From Actinomycetota bacterium (GTDB lineage Bacteria > Actinomycetota > Acidimicrobiia > Acidimicrobiales > Ilumatobacteraceae): DNA of 6,015 nt. Both the position numbers and the translations under genes were made by a program. Location of the stretch: NCBI GenBank assembly GCA_005793785.1, contig SXPW01000046.1, positions 1 through 6,015 of the forward strand, written 5' to 3'. Below are positions 1 through 5,541 of the stretch, piece after piece. Within the stretch, counting starts at the first letter, position 1. Every line of letters starts with the position of its first letter. The notes under the pieces were generated by a model. The model was not told the origin of the DNA and ran no database searches. It saw only the letters and a program-made list of their open reading frames with translations.

Positions 1-564
1 CACCTACTCGCAGTGTCCGCGCTCGTCATGGAACACGGGGGTGATGAGATACAAACGGCGGCCGGCCTCCTGCACGACGTCCTCGAGGACACGAAGATCC
101 CTGCGACGGAGTTGGTCGAACTGCTCCAAACCCGTGGAGTCTCCCATCACGAAGCCCGTGCGGTCGTCGACATCGTCGAGGCCACGACCGACGGCACGCT
201 GGACGCCGCCCGCGATGACCAAGACTGGCCAGCGCGCAAGAGAACGTACCTCGATGCCCTGCGAAGCAAGCCCCGCTCACATCCGGCGCTGCTCGTTTCC
301 CTTGCCGACAAGGTACACAACATCGAATCCACCCGCGATGACGTCCGTAGTCGGTCCACCATCGCGTTCTATGACCAACCTTGGTTCAATGCCAAGGCAC
401 CCGAACAAAAGTGGTACTACCAATCGCTCGCCCGCATCTTCCGCGAAAAACTCGACGGAGAATCGAAAGTGGCCCGTCTGTTGAATCGGCTGGAGAGCGC
501 CGTCCACGAAGTCTTCTCCGGCGTCCCCGACACCGTCAAGCCCGAACTGATCGAACGACCATGA
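1..564 (+). CDS. HD-domain phosphohydrolase, (p)ppGpp hydrolase/MESH1-like (5' partial)
   Basis: The reading frame is open from the first base, so the N-terminus lies upstream of the window; 187 codons are visible. The HD signature is complete from the first visible residue: His1 (HLLAV), His25-Asp26 within LLHDVLEDT, and Asp103 within SLADKVHN. HDVLEDT also carries the Glu-Asp pair (29-30) known to be catalytic in the hydrolase domains of RelA/SpoT and MESH1. Known family members bind a divalent metal, usually Mn2+, and remove the 3' pyrophosphate of (p)ppGpp; whether this one uses that substrate is inference. Conserved features after the HD core include WPARK (76-80) and the WYY segment near 414-420. 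No synthetase domain follows, so it is a small stand-alone hydrolase, probably cytoplasmic, perhaps missing only 20-40 N-terminal residues. A GTG at base 13 could serve as a start but would remove the first metal-ligand His, so it is rejected. Its stop overlaps the next gene by ATGA, which suggests translational coupling. Confidence 0.85.
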   Translation, partial: HLLAVSALVMEHGGDEIQTAAGLLHDVLEDTKIPATELVELLQTRGVSHHEARAVVDIVEATTDGTLDAARDDQDWPARKRTYLDALRSKPRSHPALLVSLADKVHNIESTRDDVRSRSTIAFYDQPWFNAKAPEQKWYYQSLARIFREKLDGESKVARLLNRLESAVHEVFSGVPDTVKPELIERP

Positions 565-1100
565 CCGAAATCGACCTCACCGAAACCAACATGGCGCGAA
601 CACGCCGTAACCGAATGCAGACACGACTGGCCAAATACGTTCGTGAAGGTCGCGAGTTCGTTACCGTGATCGCCCACGAACAAACCTGGATCCTCCCCGA
701 TCGAGTGACCGGCTCCGATGTCTCGGCAGATCCACCGTACGTTCAGTTCGCTTGGCGCGACGACCTTCGACTACAGGTTGAGATTCAGGGTGACACCTAC
801 CGAGGTGAACCGTATTCCGCCATTCAACGGCGCATGATGCTCAGACTCGGCTATGTCGAGCCGTTCGAACTCGGACCGGACTTCGGCAATTGGATTCTGT
901 TTCGTGAGGGAGAGGGATGTCACCCCGATTCGGTGGCGTCACTGATGATCGACTCGATGCGGCAGGTGTTCGGCGCACATTTCCACGACATCCAGTGTTG
1001 CCTGAGTCATGGGATGACGCATTGGCAGTACGAGTGGTCGGTGTCGCCCGGCAAGCGTGACATCGAAGGCGAGTTTCGTAGCCGCTTCACCTCCAACTAG
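561..1100 (+). CDS. Small protein resembling actinobacterial YbjN/TY-Chap-like domain proteins, function unknown
   Basis: The protein has 179 residues. The ATG at 561 is chosen because it forms an ATGA overlap with the stop of the HD-domain gene; the frame is open further upstream but only as a shadow inside that gene. ATG codons at 591 and 615 are possible alternatives. No convincing ribosome site precedes any of them, so coupling to the upstream gene is likely. A basic N-terminal stretch (residues 11-30, MARTRRNRMQ...) leads into an alpha/beta body. The body has PPYVQFAW (58-65), LRLQVEIQG (69-77), a helix ending in LGY (96-98), then a Gly-Asn-Trp (109-111), and a helical segment ending in RQVFG (134-138). 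This order (PPYVQF..., LG[WY], NW, long helix with a VFG end) resembles small actinobacterial proteins assigned to YbjN or TY-Chap-type chaperone-like folds. That match is from memory and is moderate. There is no signal peptide, membrane segment or catalytic motif. The role is unknown; the fold class is often linked to peptide or partner binding. Confidence 0.75.
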   Translation: MTEIDLTETNMARTRRNRMQTRLAKYVREGREFVTVIAHEQTWILPDRVTGSDVSADPPYVQFAWRDDLRLQVEIQGDTYRGEPYSAIQRRMMLRLGYVEPFELGPDFGNWILFREGEGCHPDSVASLMIDSMRQVFGAHFHDIQCCLSHGMTHWQYEWSVSPGKRDIEGEFRSRFTSN

Positions 1101-1155
1101 TCGACCGATGCGCTCGGGACGACTCCGCACCGTGCACGAGCACGGCTTCACCGTT

Positions 1156-1159
1156 AGGG
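1156..1159 (+). promoter_or_regulatory. Candidate ribosome binding site (AGGG) for the toroid-like gene
   Basis: AGGG lies 8 bases before the GTG at 1168. It is the best Shine-Dalgarno match among the possible starts of the downstream gene: the in-frame GTG at 1057, ATG at 1108, GTG at 1132 and ATG at 1198 lack a similar purine stretch at good spacing. It is the main argument for the 1168 start. Confidence 0.4.
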
Positions 1160-1167
1160 TCGCTGGC

Positions 1168-2475
1168 GTGTCAGCGCTACACCACGCTCTTCAAACGATG
1201 CACGAACAACTGTGGGACGACGAGCAGGGCATGGTCCGGCTTTACGGTTTGCATCTCGTTCGCGAAACTGCGCTCGGTGCGTTCCTTGATTTGGAGCTCG
1301 GCAATGTTGCGCGCGCCGAACGTGCACTCCATGCGGTACTCCAACATCAGTACCCCCTGAATGCCGATGCGCGCTGGGCCGGAACCTTCAAGACCCATGC
1401 AGCGCAGGCGGCGGCGGGAACGGTGGATTCCGACGGACGAACGCGCGACCAGGAGTGGCGCGACTTCGACCCCAATTGGCGGCAGTTCCTCGGCGTCATC
1501 CTCTGGATTACCGAGCGCCTCTACGGACACGTACTCGACGACGACCTCCGCACGGAGATGAACGTCGCCGCGACGCTCGCCGCACGAAGCGAGCCCGTCG
1601 AACGAATTGACCCGAGGTACACGAACATCGCACTCATGCAGGCGTGGCTGGCCGAGCGTTGCTCCGTCCAATCGGAACTCGGCTCGGCTGTGGGCGAGCA
1701 GATTGCGGCAGATGGCGACATTTCCGAGTACAACTCCCCGACCTATGACGCAATCTCGCTCTTTGCCGGCTGCCTCCTTACCGATTTCTCGACGACCGAT
1801 TCCCTCCGCGGTCTTGGGAGCCAGGTGGTCGAATGCATCACCTCGCGACTCACGAAGATCTGGCACCCCTCGTTCGCGCTGCAAGCCGGGCCGTATTCAC
1901 GCGCCTACGGCATCGACCCACGCACCTACGTCTCGCTGATGGCGGTGTTGATGGCCGCCATCGACGTTCCAGCTGCCGGGCCGACGCATCTCGATGACCG
2001 CACCACACACGTGCACGACTTGTACTTCCTTCCGATCTTCACCCGTATGTGCGGTGGGTTGCGCGGGCGACTCAATCCCACGCAGGTCGACCAACCGCGT
2101 CGGCACGTCCAGCGATTCGGTGGGACCCTGGCCACCTCCATCTTGGAACCTCATCTCATGGTCGGCTTCGAACATGGCCGGCGCAATCGATTCGCGCTGG
2201 ATCAATACGCACCCTTCACCCTCTACTCCGGTGACCGCCATCTCGGTGTGCGAACTCGGCCCGACACGGCGTGGGTCGACGTCCGCGAGGTGGGTCGGCA
2301 CGTCTATGAGATCTCGACCGCTCGGCGTACCGGCCCGCACGTTCATCACGACACCGCTGCCCTGACGATTACCGCTTCGCATCCGCCGATCATGAACGAC
2401 AACGAACTGCTATTCGGTGATGTAACGCTGCAATTCCCGGGAATCACCGTCGAGGTTCGTCTGGCGCGCCCGTAG
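1168..2475 (+). CDS. Hypothetical protein, probable alpha/alpha-toroid with beta-rich C-terminal domain (glycan-lyase-like shape)
   Basis: From the GTG at 1168 the protein has 435 residues; an ATG at 1108 would add 20, and a GTG at 1057 would overlap the upstream gene. I cannot name the family. Residues 1-290 are a series of amphipathic helices with aromatic-rich turns: WRDFDPNWRQFLGVILW (97-113), SEYNSPTYDAISLFA (186-200) and GPYSRAYGIDPRTYVSL (241-257). Such repeated helix pairs with Tyr/Asn/Trp clusters at the loops are typical of alpha/alpha-barrel glycan enzymes (heparinase II/III-like and related). From about 315 the sequence turns beta-rich and His-rich (HVHHDTAALTIT, 391-402; FGDVTLQFPGITVEVRL, 416-432), like the beta-sandwich that follows the toroid in those lyases. 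Unlike most polysaccharide lyases it shows no signal peptide or membrane segment, so a cytoplasmic place is inferred. The gap of 67 bases to the upstream gene leaves co-transcription open. The enzyme assignment is a hypothesis from pattern only. Confidence 0.72.
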   Translation: MSALHHALQTMHEQLWDDEQGMVRLYGLHLVRETALGAFLDLELGNVARAERALHAVLQHQYPLNADARWAGTFKTHAAQAAAGTVDSDGRTRDQEWRDFDPNWRQFLGVILWITERLYGHVLDDDLRTEMNVAATLAARSEPVERIDPRYTNIALMQAWLAERCSVQSELGSAVGEQIAADGDISEYNSPTYDAISLFAGCLLTDFSTTDSLRGLGSQVVECITSRLTKIWHPSFALQAGPYSRAYGIDPRTYVSLMAVLMAAIDVPAAGPTHLDDRTTHVHDLYFLPIFTRMCGGLRGRLNPTQVDQPRRHVQRFGGTLATSILEPHLMVGFEHGRRNRFALDQYAPFTLYSGDRHLGVRTRPDTAWVDVREVGRHVYEISTARRTGPHVHHDTAALTITASHPPIMNDNELLFGDVTLQFPGITVEVRLARP

Positions 2476-2503
2476 TGCGTAGGACCGTGCGGTGTGTGCG
2501 GCG

Positions 2504-3376
2504 TCAGTGGATGATCTTGGAGATCGGCAGTTCGAGGATGTCGGTGGCCCCAGCATCCTTCAGTGCCGGAATGACCGTGTTGACGGTGCGCTTCTCCACC
2601 ACCGACTCAACGGCCCAATCACCGGAAGCGAGTTTGGCCACCGTCGGCGACTTCGCCGACGGCAACACCTTGAGCACCGCGGCATAGCACGCATCACTCA
2701 CGTTGAGTTTTACCAGCACCTTCCCGCGCGCTTCGAGCGAACCTTCGAGCAACGTCAGCAACTGTTGCATCGCGTGGCGTTTGGTGGGGTCGGCGTACGC
2801 CGCAGGGTTGGCGATCAATTCCGTGTGGCTGGTGAGGATGGTGTCGATGATGCGCAAGCCGGCGGCGCGCAATGCGCGGCCCGTCTCGGTGAGGTCCACG
2901 ACACAATCGGCGATGTCCGGCACCTTCGCCTCGCTCGCGCCGTACGACAAACGAACGTCGGCATCGATACCTCGTTCGGCAAAGAAGGCCTTGGTCAATC
3001 GCGGGTACTCACTCGTGACGCGGACCCCCTTCGGCAAATCCTGCACCTTCTCGAACGCGGAATCCTGCGCCACCGCGACCACGATTCGCACGGGGTCGCT
3101 CGTTGCCTTGGAGTAGTTGAGTTTGCCGAGCGACTGCACGGTGCTGGACGTCTCCTCGATCCAGTCGCGACCCGTGATTCCGATGTCGAAGAGTCCCTCC
3201 GCCACGTAGGTCGGAATTTCCTGCGGTCGCAGGATGCGCACCTCGGCGATGCGCGGGTCGGCAATCGACGCTCGGTAGTCCACCTGCGATGATCGCTTCA
3301 CCGTAAGGTCGGCGGCGTCGAACAAATCGAACGTGGCCGACTCGAGCGAGCCCTTGGGCAAGACGAGCCGCAACAT
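2504..3376 (-). CDS. hisG: ATP phosphoribosyltransferase, long form
   Basis: HisG catalyses the first, committed step of histidine biosynthesis: ATP + PRPP give N1-(5-phosphoribosyl)-ATP and pyrophosphate, in the cytoplasm. The 290-residue product starts with the family signature MLRLVLPKGSLE. It contains FDIGITGRDW (63-72) and the PRPP-binding segment DIADCVVDLTETGRALR (154-170, with DLTETG as the phosphate loop). Residues from about 215 to the end match the ACT-like regulatory domain of long-form HisG (SGDWAVESVV 251-260, then LKDAGATDILELPISKI 272-288). Long-form enzymes work as hexamers, are feedback-inhibited by histidine and do not need the partner HisZ. The ATG start fits the family N-terminus exactly. 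It lies 7 bases after the fmt stop, with no clear ribosome site, which suggests one transcript and coupled translation. No other his gene is visible; hisE, a common actinobacterial neighbour, is not next to it. Confidence 0.97.
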   Translation of the reverse strand: MLRLVLPKGSLESATFDLFDAADLTVKRSSQVDYRASIADPRIAEVRILRPQEIPTYVAEGLFDIGITGRDWIEETSSTVQSLGKLNYSKATSDPVRIVVAVAQDSAFEKVQDLPKGVRVTSEYPRLTKAFFAERGIDADVRLSYGASEAKVPDIADCVVDLTETGRALRAAGLRIIDTILTSHTELIANPAAYADPTKRHAMQQLLTLLEGSLEARGKVLVKLNVSDACYAAVLKVLPSAKSPTVAKLASGDWAVESVVEKRTVNTVIPALKDAGATDILELPISKIIH

Positions 3377-3383
3377 GGGATGC

Positions 3384-4334
3384 TCAGGCTAACGACGTTG
3401 GTAGTCGCGTTCCGCGTGCCCAATCGGCGGCCGACATCGGTAACTTGCCTTCTGGCTGCACCGTCGCCAATAGCACGGGTGCATCGGCACACATCACCAG
3501 AACACCGTCGCGATTGGCGTCGAGCACCGTGCCCGGCGTGACTCGGGTGACTGGTGTGCTGGATGTTGCAGATGCGACCACGCTCGCGGGCGCGTTGGTA
3601 GGTGCCTCCGCGGCGCGCACCACACGGATTCGTCGGTCGGCGAGCACGAACCAGGCGTTCTCCAACCGAGTCTTGGCCACCACGGTTCTTGCGGGTTCGG
3701 TGAAGTGAATCTGCAGTTCACCTGGAGCGATCTTCGGGGCGTGCACCACCGTGCCGGATTGCGGCTCGCCTCGACCACAGCCTTGCGTGACAGCCCGCAC
3801 CAGCGGCGCGATGGAGGCTTCGACCAGTTCATTGCGCAACGTGGTGAGGGTGTGATCGACGCGAACCGACACGGGGACCCGGGCGAATACCTCACCCTCG
3901 TCCAACCCTTCCTCGACGCGCATGATGCAGACACCGGTCCGTGCGTCACCCTCGAGTAGCGCCCGTTCCACCGGCGCTGCACCACGCCAGCGTGGCAGCA
4001 GTGAAAAGTGGACGTTGATCATCGCGATACGGGTCAACACGGAGACAGGAATGATCCGTCCGTACGCCACCACGACACCGAGATCGGCCCCGACGGAGGT
4101 GGCGTCCATCAAGTCGTGACTCACGGGGATACCGAGGGCGATTGCCGCCGCCTTGACCGGGCTCGGCGAGACCGTCGAACCGCGTCCGCGTCGTTTGTCG
4201 GCGCGGGTGATCACCAGCGCAACCTCCACTCCCGCTGCTACGAGAGCCTCCAAGGGACGAACGGCGATCTCCGGTGTCCCGAGGTACACCACGCGTCGAG
4301 CGGCACCGGTGGGTAGCGCGGCGAGGACGGTCAC
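3384..4334 (-). CDS. fmt: Methionyl-tRNA formyltransferase
   Basis: Fmt transfers a formyl group from 10-formyltetrahydrofolate to initiator Met-tRNA, making fMet-tRNA for translation start. The product has 316 residues, the usual size. It shows VVYLGTPEIAV (15-25) at the start of the Rossmann-like domain, a basic loop RADKRRGRGSTVSPSPVK (44-61) that in E. coli Fmt contacts the tRNA acceptor, and the catalytic block INVHFSLLPRWRGAAPVERA (106-125). Asn107, His109 and Asp145 (GLDEGEVF) correspond to E. coli Asn106, His108 and Asp144. The C-terminal tRNA-binding domain begins near 205 and includes PGTVLDANRDGVLV (267-280). Residues 243-266 form a low-complexity Ala/Ser/Thr/Val-rich insert longer than the E. 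coli equivalent. The GTG at 4334 is used; GTG codons at residues 15-16 are alternatives, and no ATG occurs before residue 76. It begins 16 bases after the def stop and ends 7 before hisG. Confidence 0.97.
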   Translation of the reverse strand: MTVLAALPTGAARRVVYLGTPEIAVRPLEALVAAGVEVALVITRADKRRGRGSTVSPSPVKAAAIALGIPVSHDLMDATSVGADLGVVVAYGRIIPVSVLTRIAMINVHFSLLPRWRGAAPVERALLEGDARTGVCIMRVEEGLDEGEVFARVPVSVRVDHTLTTLRNELVEASIAPLVRAVTQGCGRGEPQSGTVVHAPKIAPGELQIHFTEPARTVVAKTRLENAWFVLADRRIRVVRAAEAPTNAPASVVASATSSTPVTRVTPGTVLDANRDGVLVMCADAPVLLATVQPEGKLPMSAADWARGTRLPTSLA

Positions 4335-4350
4335 GTGGCGCGATTCTGCG

Positions 4351-4881
4351 TCACACCAACTTGAGATGGAACGGCTCGGCGTCCTTGGGTTGGTGTTCTC
4401 GCGCGCGGTACAGCGTGACGGCCTTCTTGCGTTGGTCGGTGGTCATCCGATCGAACATCAGCACTCCATTGAGGTGGTCCACCTCATGCTGGAAGAGTCG
4501 CGCCAACAACTCGTCTGCCTCGAATTCGACGGGGTTGCCGTCGAGGTCGATTCCCTTCACCAACACCTGTTTGGGGCGGAGCATTTCGACGTACAAACCC
4601 GGGATCGAAAGGCAACCTTCGTCATACACCCATTCGCCGCTCGATTCGACGATTTGGGGATTGAGGATCACCTTGCGCTCCTCGGCAATGTCGTACACGA
4701 ACACCTGTCGCTGCACACCGATCTGGGTCGCCGCGAGGCCGAGTCCGGGGGCCTTGTACATCACGTCGAACATTTCCTCGGTCAATCGCACCAATTTTTC
4801 GTCGATATTGGCCACCGGTTCGGCAACCGTCTTCAAGACGGGGTCGCCGAAGGTGCGAATTTCGTACGTCACGCTGTGCAA
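4351..4881 (-). CDS. def: Peptide deformylase
   Basis: Def is a metalloenzyme, usually Fe2+, that removes the N-formyl group from new polypeptides as they leave the ribosome. All three family motifs are intact in the 176-residue product: motif I GLGLAATQ (46-53), motif II EGCLS (88-92) and motif III HEVDH (132-136). Cys90, His132 and His136 are the expected metal ligands and Glu133 the catalytic base. The N-terminus YEIRTFGDPVLK is typical of actinobacterial Def. The start is uncertain: the TTG at 4881 has a GGTAG stretch a few bases upstream, and a GTG at 4872 would give MTYEIRTFGDPVL, which fits relatives equally well. There is no ATG before residue 37, so the start is non-ATG. It is first of def-fmt-hisG and is divergent from the methyltransferase gene 8 bases away. 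Its promoter must therefore lie inside that gene, or the transcript must read through from priA. Confidence 0.97.
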   Translation of the reverse strand: MHSVTYEIRTFGDPVLKTVAEPVANIDEKLVRLTEEMFDVMYKAPGLGLAATQIGVQRQVFVYDIAEERKVILNPQIVESSGEWVYDEGCLSIPGLYVEMLRPKQVLVKGIDLDGNPVEFEADELLARLFQHEVDHLNGVLMFDRMTTDQRKKAVTLYRAREHQPKDAEPFHLKLV

Positions 4882-4883
4882 GG
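4880..4883 (+). promoter_or_regulatory. Candidate ribosome binding site (AAGG) for the methyltransferase, overlapping the def start codon
   Basis: AAGG ends 6 bases before the ATG at 4890, a good Shine-Dalgarno distance; for the second ATG at 4896 the distance would be 12. Two of its bases (4880-4881) are the complement of the TTG start codon of def on the other strand, so the initiation signals of the two divergent genes share sequence. Confidence 0.45.
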
Positions 4884-4889
4884 CTACCG

Positions 4890-5504
4890 ATGGCGATGAC
4901 GACGTCGGATCACTACTTCTCAGAAAAGCAGGTGTCTCCCAGCACGCCGACGACGTACGCAGTGAACGTTCGCAAGTTGCAACTGACCCTCGCTGGTGAT
5001 CGCGGGGTATTCAACCACGGAGAGCTCGACTGGGGCACGCGCGTGTTGCTGGAGAATGCGCCGTTGCCATCGGGCGGCGAGCTCCTTGATCTGGGTTGCG
5101 GCGGCGGGGCGATCGCCGCAGCTCTCGCCACGCTGCGACCCGATGCCCACGTGTGGGCGGTGGATGTCAACGAACGCGCTCGCGACGTGGCACGGCGGAC
5201 GATGACGCTGAATTCCCTGACCAACGTCACGGTGGCGGCGCCCGACGAAGTTCCCGCCGAACTCGTCTTCGACGCGATCTGGTCGAACCCGCCGATTCGC
5301 ATCGGGAAGTCCGAGCTGCACGATCTACTCGATCGCTGGTTGGCGCGACTCTCATCGAACGGATGTGCCGACCTCGTGGTGCACAAGAACCTGGGATCCG
5401 ATTCGCTTGCCACCTGGCTGAGTGGTCGTGGGTACGAGGTGGTGCGACACGCCAGCAAACAGGGTTACCGTATCCTCCATGTGACTCCCCCGCCTCACTT
5501 CTGA
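4890..5504 (+). CDS. Class I SAM-dependent methyltransferase, RsmC-like (small MTS domain)
   Basis: The 204-residue protein is a single Rossmann methyltransferase domain of the RsmC/MTS type. After HYFSEKQVSP (8-17) and the DRGVFNHGELDWGTRVLL segment (37-54) come motif I LLDLGCGGGAI (65-75, SAM binding), VDVNERARDVARR (91-103, acidic residue for the ribose) and motif IV SNPPIRIGK (132-140). NPPIR with a following glycine and lysine is typical of RsmC and RlmG, which methylate the N2 of guanines in rRNA; E. coli RsmC makes m2G1207 in 16S rRNA. The E. coli protein has a second, degenerate copy of the domain. This one has only the catalytic copy, as is usual in actinobacterial relatives, so the exact target is inferred and no symbol is given. 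ATG 4890 has AAGG 6 bases upstream; ATG 4896 is the alternative. It lies between def and priA on the opposite strand, converging with priA. Confidence 0.9.
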   Translation: MAMTTSDHYFSEKQVSPSTPTTYAVNVRKLQLTLAGDRGVFNHGELDWGTRVLLENAPLPSGGELLDLGCGGGAIAAALATLRPDAHVWAVDVNERARDVARRTMTLNSLTNVTVAAPDEVPAELVFDAIWSNPPIRIGKSELHDLLDRWLARLSSNGCADLVVHKNLGSDSLATWLSGRGYEVVRHASKQGYRILHVTPPPHF

Positions 5505-5510
5505 CCGACC

Positions 5511-5529
5511 CGCGTCGAAATCCGACGTG
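5511..5529 (+). terminator. Possible hairpin in the convergent methyltransferase/priA gap
   Basis: CGCGTCG (5511-5517) pairs with CGACGTG (5523-5529) around the 5-base loop AAATC, giving 7 pairs in the plus-strand RNA including one G-U pair. On the minus strand the G-U pair becomes a C-A mismatch and only five adjacent pairs remain. It sits in the 37-base gap between two stop codons, where a terminator is expected. It is followed by a pyrimidine-rich stretch but no run of T, so it is at best a weak intrinsic terminator for the plus-strand gene. Confidence 0.35.
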
Positions 5530-5541
5530 ACCTTGCTCTCC

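Noticed and set aside
1..1100. Toxin-antitoxin pair of the toxSAS type (alarmone synthetase toxin with hydrolase antitoxin)
   Set aside because: The HD protein could be a hydrolase antitoxin, but the coupled gene shows no synthetase motif and no toxin is visible in the window.
1057..1167. Upstream extension of the toroid-like gene to GTG 1057 or ATG 1108
   Set aside because: Neither has a ribosome site, the 1057 start would overlap the previous gene by 44 bases, and the GTG at 1168 has AGGG at good spacing. ATG 1108 cannot be excluded.
1177..1884. A 235-codon open frame on the minus strand inside the toroid-like gene
   Set aside because: The composition looks like a codon shadow; the plus-strand frame is longer and shows regular helix and strand patterns.
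2476..2503. Possible terminator between the toroid-like gene and hisG
   Set aside because: The 28-base convergent gap has only a 3-4 base inverted repeat (ACCG/CGGT) with too small a loop and no T run on either strand.
2492..3292. A 266-codon open frame on the plus strand opposite hisG
   Set aside because: It is a mirror of hisG codons in a high-GC gene; the product is rich in Arg, His and Gly with no recognisable motif, while hisG is unmistakable on the other strand.
4791..4811. CCAAT...ATTGG inverted repeat in def
   Set aside because: The arms are five bases with an 11-base spacer inside coding sequence; expected by chance.
4153..4899. A 248-codon open frame on the plus strand opposite def and the start of fmt
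   Set aside because: Def with all three motifs occupies the other strand; this frame has no family resemblance and runs into the methyltransferase start.
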